Positions 33,693 to 42,953 of a stretch of DNA of 64,000 nt are shown piece by piece (position 1 is the first letter of the stretch; each line of letters begins with the position of its first letter). The translations under genes and the position numbers were made by a program. Location: assembly GCF_002920535.1 (NCBI RefSeq), contig NZ_PQSS01000001.1, positions 62,001 to 126,000 of the forward strand, given 5' to 3'. The notes beneath the pieces were generated by a model. That model did not search any database. It saw only the letters and a list, made by a program, of their open reading frames with translations, and had not been told where the DNA came from. The DNA comes from Streptomyces sp. Ru71. Lineage in GTDB: Bacteria; Actinomycetota; Actinomycetes; Streptomycetales; Streptomycetaceae.

Positions 33693-34628
33693 ATGAGGAG
33701 CTTCGACCTCAACCTGGCCCGCGTCTTCGTCCTGCTGTACGAGACCGGCAGCGTCACGGCCACCGCCGACACGCTGCACCTGACCCAGCCCACCGTGAGC
33801 TACAGCCTGGCCAAGCTGCGCCGCCACTTCGGCGACGAGCTGTTCCGCCGTACCGGCCGCGGGCTGACGCCGACAGCCGGCGCCCGCCGGCTGTACGAGC
33901 CGCTGCAGCGCGCGCTCGCGGAGATCGACGGCGCGGTGCGCCAGTCCGACGCCTTCGACCCCGAGACCATGCCGGGCCGCTTCACCCTGGCCCTGTCCGA
34001 CCTCGGCGAGGCCACCCTGCTGCCCCGGCTCCTCGCGGCGGCCCGGGTGCGCGCCCCGCGGGTGTCGTTCACCGTGCGCGCGCTCGATGTGGAGGAGGCC
34101 GAGAACCAGCTCGGCCGCGGCGACCTCGACGCCTTCGTGGCGACCCCGGTGCTGACCTCCCACCGCACCGTGCGCATCCCGCTGTTCGGCGAGCGCTACG
34201 TCGCCATGGTCGCCGCCGACCATCCCCGGGTGCGCGGGGACGCGGTCACCCTGGAGCAGCTCGCGGCCGAGCACCACGCGACCGTCTACGGCCCGAGCGG
34301 CCACGTCGTACCGCGCGAGGTGCTCGCCACCTACGGCCTGCTGGACCGGGTGGCCGTCGACGCCACCCGGTTCTCCATGCTGCCCTACCTGCTGGAGCAG
34401 ACCGACCTGATCGCGATCGTCCCCGAGTTCGTGGGGGAGGTCTTCACCGCCTCCCGCCGGCTGCGTCTGGTGCGCCTGCCCTTCGAGACGGAACCGATCG
34501 AGGTGGCGCTGTACGCCCGGCACGAGTCCTCGCGCAGCCCGTCGCAGCGGTGGCTGGTGCGGTTCATGGCCGATGTGCTCGGTGAGCGGGTCAGCCCGGC
34601 TCAGCTCCCGCCGTCCACCGGCCGCTGA
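33693..34628 (+). CDS. LysR family regulator of the benzoylformate/benzaldehyde operon
   Basis: A 311-residue NodD/LinR-type LysR protein. It starts MRSFDLNLARVFVLLYETGS, with helix-turn-helix TADTLHLTQPTVSYSLAKLRRHFGDELF up to about residue 50, and an effector domain from about residue 95 (GRFTLALSDLGEATLLPRLL). ATG 33693 fits the family N-terminus (DLNL). It is divergent from mdlC with the inverted repeat between. Expected effector: benzoylformate, mandelate or a related aromatic acid. Its 3' end overlaps the convergent GH5 gene by 28 bases. Confidence 0.88.
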   Translation: MRSFDLNLARVFVLLYETGSVTATADTLHLTQPTVSYSLAKLRRHFGDELFRRTGRGLTPTAGARRLYEPLQRALAEIDGAVRQSDAFDPETMPGRFTLALSDLGEATLLPRLLAAARVRAPRVSFTVRALDVEEAENQLGRGDLDAFVATPVLTSHRTVRIPLFGERYVAMVAADHPRVRGDAVTLEQLAAEHHATVYGPSGHVVPREVLATYGLLDRVAVDATRFSMLPYLLEQTDLIAIVPEFVGEVFTASRRLRLVRLPFETEPIEVALYARHESSRSPSQRWLVRFMADVLGERVSPAQLPPSTGR

Positions 34629-35998
34629 CCGGGGCCCTGCACCCGCTCGGCGGTGACCACCACCTCCCGTCCCGGCGCGGCCACCACCCAGGCCCGTCCC
34701 GGCTCACGGCGCAGCACCGTCGCGTCCGCCCTGACCCGCCAGTCGCCCGGGGGCAGGGACAATTCGGTCAGCCGTGGGCCGTGTGACGCGGCACGGTAGG
34801 CCAGCCGGTACCGGCCCGTCGCAGGGTCGTACGAGGCGGAGCGGACCGTGCCGGCCACGCTCGCCGCGTACGGCTGCGCCGTCAGCTCCTTGTTGGCGCG
34901 GAAGGCACCGGTGCCGTCGACCGCGCAGTACCCGCCGCCGTAGCACCACACATAGCCCGCCCAGCCGGAGGTGTAGCGCGCCAGGGAGGCCATCGCGTCG
35001 CCGTAGAAGCGCCGCATGTTCGGCAGGGAGTTGTTCAGCGGGCCCCACTCGCCCACCACGACCGGCACCTTGTAGCGCTTCGGGTATTCCACCACGGCCC
35101 GCTCGTACGCCTCGATCCATCCGGCGCCCGGGTCGTAGTCGGCGCCGGCCTCCATGGCGGTGTTGTAGAAGTGCGGGGCGTACACCACCTTCGGGTCGTC
35201 GACGCGCCCGAGGCCCGTCGGTACGCCCTCGCCGACGATCGGTGTGGGCTCGACGAACACCCAGGCGTCCCGGTCGGCCGAACGGACCGCGTCGGCAAGG
35301 CGGTTGTACATGGGCGTGAGCTGCTCGCGCTCGATACGACTCGCGGCCGTGGGCAGATCCTCACCGTCTTTCAGCTCACCCATCGGCTCGTTGACGAGGT
35401 CGTAGCCGATCACGGCCGGGTGGTTTGCGAAGCGGGCGGCGAGCACCCGCCACGCGTCGGCCTGGGCGCGTCGCAGGTCGGGGTCGTCGTAGAGATGGCT
35501 GAAGGCACGCTGGACGGCGGGTTCGAAGTACTCGGCGAACCAGTCGTCGGGATGCGGCGTGAACGGCAGACCGTCGGTCCTGGTCGCCCACCGCGGAATG
35601 CCGCGATGGCCGAACGCGGGCCCGAAGACGTCCTGATGGGCGTCGATGAGCACCTTGACGTCGTAGCGCCGGGCCCAGTCGAGGATGCGCTCGATCCTGC
35701 GCAGATACGCCTCGCTGTACTGTCCGGGCCGCGGCTCCAGGTCGTCCCAGAACACCAGCAGGCGCGCGAAGTCGAAGCCCTGGGCGCGCATGTCCCTGAA
35801 GTGCCGCTCGGTGATGGCGGACAGTGCCTTGTCGCCCCGGTTCGCCTTGTCCTCGACGTTCCAGCCGCGCAGGGTGAGCACCCGGCCGTGCCGGTCGGTG
35901 AGGCGGGGGATGTCCGGCTCCTCCTGCTGGGCACGCGCGGTGGCGGGGGCGAGCAGCGCGGCCACAACCACGCTCGCCGTCAGGGTCGTTCGCAGCAC
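34601..35998 (-). CDS. Secreted GH5 glycosidase, endoglycoceramidase-like
   Basis: A 465-residue protein. GTG 35998 has GGAGG five bases upstream and gives a signal peptide (RTTLTASVVVAALLAPATARA, cut near residue 24). The mature part is a glycoside hydrolase family 5 barrel: RGWNVEDKANRGDK, FARLLVFWDDLEPRPGQY, DAHQDVFGPAFGHRGIPRWA, acid/base Glu in GYDLVNEPMGE and nucleophile Glu in VVVGEWGPLNN. DAHQD and the C-terminal beta-sandwich (residues about 365-455) match endoglycoceramidases, which release the glycan from glycosphingolipids. Steryl glucosides are a related substrate class, but no sequence feature decides. Secreted. Confidence 0.85.
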   Translation of the reverse strand: MLRTTLTASVVVAALLAPATARAQQEEPDIPRLTDRHGRVLTLRGWNVEDKANRGDKALSAITERHFRDMRAQGFDFARLLVFWDDLEPRPGQYSEAYLRRIERILDWARRYDVKVLIDAHQDVFGPAFGHRGIPRWATRTDGLPFTPHPDDWFAEYFEPAVQRAFSHLYDDPDLRRAQADAWRVLAARFANHPAVIGYDLVNEPMGELKDGEDLPTAASRIEREQLTPMYNRLADAVRSADRDAWVFVEPTPIVGEGVPTGLGRVDDPKVVYAPHFYNTAMEAGADYDPGAGWIEAYERAVVEYPKRYKVPVVVGEWGPLNNSLPNMRRFYGDAMASLARYTSGWAGYVWCYGGGYCAVDGTGAFRANKELTAQPYAASVAGTVRSASYDPATGRYRLAYRAASHGPRLTELSLPPGDWRVRADATVLRREPGRAWVVAAPGREVVVTAERVQGPGQRPVDGGS

Positions 35999-36134
35999 GG
36001 ACACCTCCGGGGTCGGGGCTCACGGGGCCGCGAAACGGAACGTGATACTCCCTCAACTTTACTCGGCAGAGGTATTCCCAAACGCGGCTACCGACCAGTA
36101 AATACCGTGGGTAACCCCACGTCCAGGAGGTGTC

Positions 36135-37664
36135 ATGAGACGCTCCGGGTACCGCATCCGGTGGACCGTCACCACCCTTGCCGCCCTGTTCGGCATGGCG
36201 ACGGCCGCCCTTCCCGCCACCGCGGCCGCCGCCGACGGCGCCCCGCGGCAGGCGACCGCCGCCACGCCGCTCCCGCCCGACCTGGAGGCCATCCGCGCCG
36301 CCGAGGCCACCCGGCTCTACGGCGATCCGGCCGAACGCCCGCTCAGCGAACGCAAGAGCGCGCTGATCTCCCTCGGCGACAGCGAGATCTCCGGCGAGGG
36401 CGTCGGAACCTACGAATCGCCCACCAACGGCCCCGACAACTGGTGCCACCGCTCACCCGAGGCCGCCATCCACCGCACCGGCATCGCCGCCGACGTCACC
36501 TACAACGTCGCCTGCTCCGGCGCCTACACGGGCAACATCAGGATCGGCGGCAGCAAGCAGTACGCCGACGAACTCGTCCAGAGCGACAGCCTGGCCGTCC
36601 AGGCACGCAACACCCGCGTCAAGATGGTGCTGCTGGTCGCCGGCGCCAACGACGACCTCCAGTTCGGCCCCGTCATGACCGACTGCGTCGAGCGCTACCT
36701 CCTCTCCCAGGGCCCCTGCGAGCCCAAGTACGCGCCGGGCTGGCAGGCCCGCGTCGACGCCCTGGTGCCGAAGGTCGAGCAGACCGTCCGCGACCTGAAG
36801 TCCGTGATGCGCGACGCCGGTTACTCCGACGGCGACTACAAGCTCGTCCTGATGAGCTACCCCAGCCCCATCGGCCCCGACTTCCGCGACAACCCCGACT
36901 TCAGCACCAAGCTCGCCTGCGGCGGCCTCGGCTACGACTCCGACACCGTCTGGGGCCGCAACACCGCCGTCCCCGCCTTCGAACGCGGCATCCGCAAGGC
37001 CGCGGCCGAGACCGGCGCCTACTACCTCGACAACTCCCGCCTCTTCCACGGCCATGAGGTGTGCTCGGACAACACCTGGGCCCGCGGCCTGTTCATCGAC
37101 GTGACCAAGCCCGGCCTGCCCGACGAGAACTCCGTGCGCCAGTCCTTCCACCCCAACGCCCGCGGCCACGCCGCCTTCGCCACCTGCCTCACCCGCTTCT
37201 ACGCCGCGAACCTGCGCGAGGCGTCCTGCGCGGACGTCGACTCGGCCGGCACGCCGACGCTCTTCCCGTTCGCCTGGGACGACGTCTACGCCGGCGTCCG
37301 CAACCAGGCCACCGGCACCTGCATGGACGTCACCGGCTCCCGGAGCGCCAACGGCACCGGGGTGCTCGGCTGGGACTGCACCGGCAACCGCAACCAGCAC
37401 TGGTGGTACGACCAGGCGCGGCAGACCTACCACACCGAACTCACCCAGGACCGCTGCCTGGACGTCCCCGGCGCCCAGTACAAGGCGGGCACGGCACTGA
37501 TCGTCTGGAACTGCTCCGGTGCCGCGAACCAGAAGTTCGTCCGGGACGGCGCCACGATCCGCCCGGCGGCGGCGACGGGCCTGTGCCTGACCCAGACGGC
37601 GCCGCGCGAGCCGCTGCGCCTGCAGAACTGCGACGGCACGGCGAGCCAGCGCTTCACCTCCTAG
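36135..37664 (+). CDS. Secreted SGNH/GDSL hydrolase with C-terminal ricin B-type lectin domain
   Basis: A 509-residue protein with a signal peptide (WTVTTLAALFGMATAALPATAAA in outline, cut near 33). The SGNH domain spans about 70-370: nucleophile Ser83 in ISLGDSEISGEG, Gly in CSGAYTGN, Asn in LVAGANDDLQFG and the Asp/His region QSFHPNARGHAAFA. Residues about 385-509 form a beta-trefoil with CMDV...GTGVLGWDCTGNRNQHWWY and CLDVPG...LIVWNCSGAANQKF repeats, the ricin QxW pattern for sugar binding. Likely an extracellular esterase or acetyl esterase anchored to polysaccharide. RBS CAGGAGG precedes the ATG. Divergent from the GH5 gene. Confidence 0.88.
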   Translation: MRRSGYRIRWTVTTLAALFGMATAALPATAAAADGAPRQATAATPLPPDLEAIRAAEATRLYGDPAERPLSERKSALISLGDSEISGEGVGTYESPTNGPDNWCHRSPEAAIHRTGIAADVTYNVACSGAYTGNIRIGGSKQYADELVQSDSLAVQARNTRVKMVLLVAGANDDLQFGPVMTDCVERYLLSQGPCEPKYAPGWQARVDALVPKVEQTVRDLKSVMRDAGYSDGDYKLVLMSYPSPIGPDFRDNPDFSTKLACGGLGYDSDTVWGRNTAVPAFERGIRKAAAETGAYYLDNSRLFHGHEVCSDNTWARGLFIDVTKPGLPDENSVRQSFHPNARGHAAFATCLTRFYAANLREASCADVDSAGTPTLFPFAWDDVYAGVRNQATGTCMDVTGSRSANGTGVLGWDCTGNRNQHWWYDQARQTYHTELTQDRCLDVPGAQYKAGTALIVWNCSGAANQKFVRDGATIRPAAATGLCLTQTAPREPLRLQNCDGTASQRFTS

Positions 37665-37698
37665 GAACCGGCACGGCGGCCGCAGCGGGCCGCACGAT

Positions 37699-37731
37699 GG
37701 GGCCGGCCGGGCGCACCGCCCGGCCGGCCCC
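37699..37731. terminator. Bidirectional terminator hairpin
   Basis: Perfect 14-bp arms GGGGCCGGCCGGGC and GCCCGGCCGGCCCC with a five-base loop, between the stops of the convergent SGNH hydrolase and methyltransferase genes. There is no U-tract, which is usual for Streptomyces. Confidence 0.8.
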
Positions 37732-37737
37732 CTCCCG

Positions 37738-38820
37738 TCAGCCCTGGGAGGCCACGTAGTACACGTTGATCGGGTCGCCCTCTATCGAGGTGACGTCGAC
37801 GTGCTCGAAACCGGCCTCCTTGAGCATGCGCACCGCGGTGTCCTGACCCCACACCGTGCCCAGACCGGCGCCGCCCGTGCCGAGCGAGGTCGTCATGCAG
37901 TAGAAGACCGAGAAGCCGTACAGGGCGGGTCCGAAGGGATGCCCCCGGTTCTCCTCCAGCTTGCTGGAGGCCGCTATGTCCCCCATCAGGAACGTGCCAC
38001 CGGGGCGCAGCGCACCCGCGATGGCCCGCAGGGTCTCGGCGGGGCGCGCGAGGTCGTGGATCACGTCGAAGGCGGTGATCAGGTCGTAGGCGCCGGTGAT
38101 CTGCGTGGCGTCGGCGAGGACGTAGTCGAGGTTGCCCAGCCCAGAACGGTCCGCCTCGGCCCGGGCGGCGGCTATCCCCGACTCGGACTGGTCGAGCCCG
38201 CAAAAGCGGCTGGCCGGGAAGGCCCGGGCCAGCACCAGCGGCGCGTGTCCCTGACCGGTGCCCACGTCCAGGACGTCGATACCGGCGCGCAGCCGCTCGG
38301 TCAGCCCCGGCACCAGCGGCACGATGGTGTCGACCAGCGCCACGTCGTAGACCCGGGCCGTCTCCTCGGCCTGCAGCCGCTGGAAGCGCGGATAGGCGGA
38401 GTACGGCACCCCGCCGCCGTGCCGGAAGCAGTCCACCACCTGCTGCTCCACCTCGCCCATCAGCGCGATGTACGGCATCATCCCGGCGAAGTTGTCCGGG
38501 CCGGCCGCCGTGGTCAGGGAGGCGGCGTGTTCGGGCGGCAGGGTGTAGGTGCCGTCCTGCGGGTCGTACTCCACGAATCCGCCGACGACCATGCCGCCGA
38601 GCCACTCGCGGACGTAACGCTCGTCGAGGGCCGCCGCCTTGGCGAGGTCGGGGCTGGTCGACCGCGGATGCGCGGCCAGGGTGTCGAACAGCCCGCACTG
38701 GTGGCCGACGCTGGCGAGCAGGGCGAGCACGGCCTTGTTCAGCACATCGGCGACTTCACCGGCGAACGCCTCCTGCTTCGCGGCGTCCAGGGGCGCGTGG
38801 GGTGTGTCGAGAGTCGACAT
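37738..38820 (-). CDS. Class I SAM-dependent methyltransferase with N-terminal winged helix (Rv2258c-like)
   Basis: A 360-residue protein. Residues about 25-100 form the winged-helix dimerisation domain common to small-molecule O-methyltransferase-like proteins (GLFDTLAAHPRSTSPDLAKA, GFVEYDPQDGTYTL). The SAM-binding motif IDVLDVGTGQGHAP is at 181-194, followed by GLDQSESGI and DVIHDLARPAETLRA. It resembles mycobacterial Rv2258c, whose substrate is unknown. TAGCAT on the minus strand near 38880-38885 may be its -10. Confidence 0.85.
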   Translation of the reverse strand: MSTLDTPHAPLDAAKQEAFAGEVADVLNKAVLALLASVGHQCGLFDTLAAHPRSTSPDLAKAAALDERYVREWLGGMVVGGFVEYDPQDGTYTLPPEHAASLTTAAGPDNFAGMMPYIALMGEVEQQVVDCFRHGGGVPYSAYPRFQRLQAEETARVYDVALVDTIVPLVPGLTERLRAGIDVLDVGTGQGHAPLVLARAFPASRFCGLDQSESGIAAARAEADRSGLGNLDYVLADATQITGAYDLITAFDVIHDLARPAETLRAIAGALRPGGTFLMGDIAASSKLEENRGHPFGPALYGFSVFYCMTTSLGTGGAGLGTVWGQDTAVRMLKEAGFEHVDVTSIEGDPINVYYVASQG

Positions 38821-39083
38821 GATCTCTCCCTCCGCCTGGGGCGGCCGGCGCCGCCGGACGGGTGTTGTCGACCGCGTCTCATGCTAGTCCCGGGCGGCGG
38901 CAGCGGATCTTACGGAGCGAGAACGGCAGACCGGCCGGGGAAAGTGCCAGTCCCATAACGCTTCACCCCAACGAGTGAATTACAGGACGGATTTCCGGAC
39001 GTCTCCCGCTGTGTCCGGTGTGCTGAACCGCGCGGGGCCCGACCGGACGGTGCCCGGCCCACAAGGCAGGGGGAGTGAGACCT

Positions 39084-39497
39084 ATGCGTCTCGTCGTGTT
39101 GTGCGCATGGCTGCTGACGGCCGCTCTCGGCGGCTACCTCGCCACGGTGTGGATCCGGCACGGCGGCCTGCGCCAGCGGACGCCCGGCGTGACCAGGCTG
39201 CCGCTGTGGCTGGTGCTGGGGCACGTGACGCTCGCGGTGGGCGGACTCGCCGCCTGGAGCACCTATCTGCTCGGCGGTGTGCGCGGTTCCGCATGGGCGG
39301 CCTGCGTGGTCGTCCTGATCGTGGCCGCGTTCGGATTCATGATGCTGCTGCGCTGGCTGCCCAGCTCCGGCCGGCACTCCCAGGCCGCGGGCGCCACCGC
39401 CGAGCGGCACTTCCCGCTGACCGCCGTCGTCGCCCACGGCACGAGCGCCGGCGCCACCGTGCTGCTCGTGATCCTCGTCGTCCTGCGCCAGGCCTGA
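39084..39497 (+). CDS. Small integral membrane protein of unknown function
   Basis: A 137-residue protein with four hydrophobic segments (about residues 3-21, 42-62, 66-90 and 115-135). ATG 39084 has GGGGGAG nine bases upstream; GTG 39075 would leave no room for a ribosome site. It looks like a conserved Streptomyces membrane protein. No catalytic motif is visible and neighbours give no clue. Confidence 0.7.
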   Translation: MRLVVLCAWLLTAALGGYLATVWIRHGGLRQRTPGVTRLPLWLVLGHVTLAVGGLAAWSTYLLGGVRGSAWAACVVVLIVAAFGFMMLLRWLPSSGRHSQAAGATAERHFPLTAVVAHGTSAGATVLLVILVVLRQA

Positions 39498-39556
39498 GCA
39501 AGGCGGCCCGTTCCGGTCCGGCGGCCCGGCAGACGGCCTCGGGGCGGCCCCCTCGG

Positions 39557-39946
39557 TCAGGCGCCCGGCAGGCCCGGCACCGGAGCGCCCGAGCGGGCGG
39601 AGCGGACGAACCAGCCGTGCGCGGTGTCCCACAGGTGGGCCCGCGCCGCCGCCCAGTCGGGCTCCCAGCCGGGCCGCACCCCGCGCGCCCCCCATCCGTC
39701 CGGCCGGCGGCGCGGGACGGCGAGCCCCGCCGCGTGGGCGGCGAGTGCCGCGTCGCACACCTCGCGGGCGATCCGCACGGCTTCCCGGCCGCTGTCCGCC
39801 TGGCCGGTGAAGACATAGCTGCCCCGCCGGTCGGGCTGGGCCTGGTGCGTGATCGGGACGTCGACCTGGAAGTACGGCTTGGCCACCACGTCCACCTTCC
39901 TGTGTCGGTCGGTCGGTGTGACGAACGTATGGGCGATCCGCGCCAC
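39557..39946 (-). CDS. Conserved hypothetical protein
   Basis: A 129-residue soluble protein beginning with GTG 39946. Segments such as KPYFQVDVPITHQAQPDRRGSYVFTGQADSGREAVRIAREVCDAALAA suggest an alpha/beta fold. It is rich in Trp near the end. I do not recognise it. The start is uncertain because no strong ribosome site precedes the GTG. It is divergent from the LAL regulator across about 160 bp. Confidence 0.55.
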   Translation of the reverse strand: MARIAHTFVTPTDRHRKVDVVAKPYFQVDVPITHQAQPDRRGSYVFTGQADSGREAVRIAREVCDAALAAHAAGLAVPRRRPDGWGARGVRPGWEPDWAAARAHLWDTAHGWFVRSARSGAPVPGLPGA

Positions 39947-40061
39947 CTGCCATCCGGGGACCCGGCGCTACGTATACGCAATTAACCCGCCGCGCGGACC
40001 GAAGTGCCCCCCGATGTGCGCACACGTCTTCTCCTGAGGCCCACCCCGGTCGCAGAATCGA

Positions 40062-40071
40062 CGTTCGAACG
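40062..40071. promoter_or_regulatory. Perfect 10-bp palindrome CGTTCGAACG before the LAL gene
   Basis: It lies 34 bp upstream of the LAL start, in a divergent control region that also contains a locally AT-rich CTACGTATACGCAATTAA tract. It could be an operator, but a 10-bp palindrome alone is weak evidence. Confidence 0.3.
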
Positions 40072-40104
40072 CTGGCAGATCCGGGGGCCGACGGCTGGAG
40101 CAAT

Positions 40105-42933
40105 GTGGTGGCGCTTGGTGACGCTCCGTGGACACGCAGAGTGCGGCGGACGCTCGACGGCGAGGACACCCGGCCCGTCCTCGTCCTGGTGGAGGGCCCT
40201 GCGGGGCACGGCAAGAGCCACCTCGTCCGGTGCCTGACCACCGCACCGTGGGCGGCGGGGACGGCACACGAGGTGTGGACGTGCGCGGACGGCGAGCCAC
40301 CCGCGCCGCCCGCCGGCGACCGGCCCCTGCTGCTGGTCGCCGAGGACCTGCACCGAGCCGGGCAGAGGGACCTGGCGTGGCTGCGCGCGGTGCTGGAAGG
40401 CGCCCGCCAGGGACTGGCGGCCGTGGTGACCTACCGGCCCGAGGAACTGCCCGAACCTGGCCTGCCGCTCGGCACGCCGCCCCCGCACTACCCCTCCCGC
40501 CTGTCCGTCCGCCGGCACCGCCTGGAGCCGTGGACCGCCGACGAGGTGCGCCGGTACGCCGGTCAGGCCCTCGGCAGGCGCTGCACACCCGAGGCGGTCG
40601 CCCGGCTGTACGAACGGTCAGCGGGTGTGCCGCAGGTCGTGGCCGACCTGGTGGAGGCCCTGCACGACAGTCCCGGCCAGCAGTGGTTCACCCCCGCCGA
40701 CGTCGACGCGGCCGGCGTCCCCGTCCGGCTGGCCGACCTCGTGCGGAGCCGCACCGCCGCGCTGCCCGAGCACCACCGGCCCGTGGTGTGGGCGGCGGCC
40801 GTGCTGGAGCGGCCCGCCACGGACACCGACCTGCTCACCGTCGCGGCCCTCGCACCGCACGAGGGCCGCGACGCACTGGGCGCCGCCCTGGCGACCGGGC
40901 TGCTGGCCGAGACCGGCGACGGCCACTACCGGCTGGTCTGCCCGCTCGCGGCCCGGGCACTGCAGCAGGTGCTCCCCGGCCCACTGCGCAAGGACCTGCA
41001 CGGACGGGCCGCGGACGTGCTCGCCGCCCGGCAGCCGGCCTCCTGGCCCGAACTGGCCCGGCACCGCCGCGCCGCCGGCCGGGTGCGCAGCTGGCTGCGA
41101 GCCGTGGAACAGGCCGCCCGGCAGGCCCACGCCCTCGGCGAGAGCGCCCGCTACCAGCAGGCCATCGGGCTGCTGGAGGAGGCGATGGCCTCCCCGGCCG
41201 TCTCCCCGCAGGCCCGTGCCCGGCTGGCGCCGGTGCTGGCGCGCAGCGCGGTCGACGGTCTGCGCTCCGACCAGACCGTCGAGGCCCTCCAGCGCGTCGT
41301 CCGGGACGACACCCTGCCGGCCGCGGTGCGCGGCGAGATCCGCCTCGACCTCGGACTGCTTCTCGTCAACCAGGTCGGCGGTCAGGACGGCCGCAGCGTG
41401 CTGGAGCAGGCCGCGGCCGAACTGCGCGAGGAGCGCCCCGCCCTCGCCGCGCGGGCCATGTGCGCGCTCTCCTCACCGCGCTGGCCCGGAACCGGCGCCG
41501 ACGCGCACGAGAAGTGGCTGCGGGCCGCCGACCGGGCAGCCGCAGACAGCGGCGACCCGGCGGCCTCGGCCGCCGTCGCAGCCGCCCGGGTCACCCTGGC
41601 CACCATGCGGGGCGATCCGCGGGGCTGGGCCCTGCTGGATGCCCTGCCCACCACCAGCACCGACGTCCAGGCGCGTCGGCACGCCGCGCGCGGGCTGTGC
41701 AACGCCGCCGACGCGGCCGTCTGGCTCGGCCACTACGAGCGGGCCGAGAAACTGCTCGCCGAGGGCGTCGAACTCTCCGTGACCAGCGGCTCGCCGTTCA
41801 CCGAACACACCGCGCTCGGTGCCCGCCTCACGCTCGACTGGATGCTGGGACGCTGGCAGGGCCTCGCCGAGCGGTGCGAGACGTTCGTGGCCGCCACCTT
41901 CGACATGCCGCTCATCTCCAGCGACGGGCGCATGGTGCTGGGCCTGCTGGCGCTGGCCCAGGGGGAGTGGGGCCGGGCGGTGTCCTGGCTGTCCGGCGAG
42001 CACGGCACGGCACCGGAGTACGCCTCACCCAGTCAGGCCGCGGCCATGTCCGGCGCTCTGATCCGCCGCGAACTGGCCCGGGACGCGGTCCAGAACGCTG
42101 CCGCCGAGGCCCGCACGGCCTGGGAGAAGGTCGTCCGCAAGGGCATCTGGGCCTGGGCGGCCGAACTGGCCCCCTGGGCGGTGGAGGCCACGGCGCGCGC
42201 GGGCCGCGCGGGGGAGGCCCGGACGATGGTCGACGCCTTCGCCGAGGGCCTCGACGGCGTCGACGCGCCCGGCGCCCGCGCCGCACTGACCTGGTCCCGC
42301 GCCGCCCTCGCCGAAGCCACCGGCCACCCGGCCCGGGCGGTCCCGCTGTACCGCGCCGCCTCGGCGGCCTACGCCGCGCTGGGCCGCCCGTACGCCCAGG
42401 CCCTGACAGCGGAGGGCGCGGGCCGCAGCGCACTGGCGGCCCGGGACGCCGACGGCGCCGACGCAGGAGTGGACAAGGAGGCGTACGAGGACGGAAGCGA
42501 GGGCCCGGAGGCGTACGGGACCGGCGGACGCGCAGGTCAGGGCGGCGTGCACACCGGCGAGGCTCTTGGGCGCACACCGTCCCCCGACGGAGACGACGGC
42601 CCCGACAACCGGGCCATCGCCGAACTCACCTGCTGCATCGAGCAGTTCACCGAGCTGGGCGCCGCCTGGGACGCCGCCCGCACCCGTGCGCTGCTGCGCG
42701 CCCACAGCCCCGCGCCGCAGCGCCGCCCGCACGGCCGACCCGCCTACGGCGACCAGCTCTCCCCGCGCGAGCGCGAGGTGGCCGAGCTGGCCGGCGCCGG
42801 CCTGACCAACCGGGAGATCGCCGCCACCCTGCACCTGTCGCCCCGCACGGTGGAACAGCACGTCGCCCGCGCCATGCGCAAACTGAACCTCGCCTCACGG
42901 CAGCAGCTGGCCGAACCCATCGGCGGCGGCTGA
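40105..42933 (+). CDS. LuxR family regulator with N-terminal ATPase (LAL type)
   Basis: A 942-residue LAL-class regulator. Walker A GPAGHGKSH is at residues 31-39, and the Walker-B-like LLLVAEDLHRAGQRD at about 75-89. A long alpha-helical TPR-like middle (about 280-800) is followed by a variable acidic linker (about 785-830) and the C-terminal LuxR helix-turn-helix (LSPREREVAELAGAGLTNREIAATLHLSPRTVEQHVARAM, about 885-925). These proteins activate catabolic or biosynthetic operons in response to ligand and ATP. GTG 40105 with GGAG upstream is taken as start. The target is unknown; the convergent NmrA-like gene is the nearest neighbour. Confidence 0.88.
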   Translation: MVALGDAPWTRRVRRTLDGEDTRPVLVLVEGPAGHGKSHLVRCLTTAPWAAGTAHEVWTCADGEPPAPPAGDRPLLLVAEDLHRAGQRDLAWLRAVLEGARQGLAAVVTYRPEELPEPGLPLGTPPPHYPSRLSVRRHRLEPWTADEVRRYAGQALGRRCTPEAVARLYERSAGVPQVVADLVEALHDSPGQQWFTPADVDAAGVPVRLADLVRSRTAALPEHHRPVVWAAAVLERPATDTDLLTVAALAPHEGRDALGAALATGLLAETGDGHYRLVCPLAARALQQVLPGPLRKDLHGRAADVLAARQPASWPELARHRRAAGRVRSWLRAVEQAARQAHALGESARYQQAIGLLEEAMASPAVSPQARARLAPVLARSAVDGLRSDQTVEALQRVVRDDTLPAAVRGEIRLDLGLLLVNQVGGQDGRSVLEQAAAELREERPALAARAMCALSSPRWPGTGADAHEKWLRAADRAAADSGDPAASAAVAAARVTLATMRGDPRGWALLDALPTTSTDVQARRHAARGLCNAADAAVWLGHYERAEKLLAEGVELSVTSGSPFTEHTALGARLTLDWMLGRWQGLAERCETFVAATFDMPLISSDGRMVLGLLALAQGEWGRAVSWLSGEHGTAPEYASPSQAAAMSGALIRRELARDAVQNAAAEARTAWEKVVRKGIWAWAAELAPWAVEATARAGRAGEARTMVDAFAEGLDGVDAPGARAALTWSRAALAEATGHPARAVPLYRAASAAYAALGRPYAQALTAEGAGRSALAARDADGADAGVDKEAYEDGSEGPEAYGTGGRAGQGGVHTGEALGRTPSPDGDDGPDNRAIAELTCCIEQFTELGAAWDAARTRALLRAHSPAPQRRPHGRPAYGDQLSPREREVAELAGAGLTNREIAATLHLSPRTVEQHVARAMRKLNLASRQQLAEPIGGG

Positions 42934-42953
42934 GAGGAGGGAAGGCCGGCGCT

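Noticed and set aside
39557..39946. Treating the small gene at 39557 as spurious
   Set aside because: Retained as a low-confidence gene because its composition looks like real Streptomyces coding sequence and it is divergent from the LAL gene with a plausible control region.
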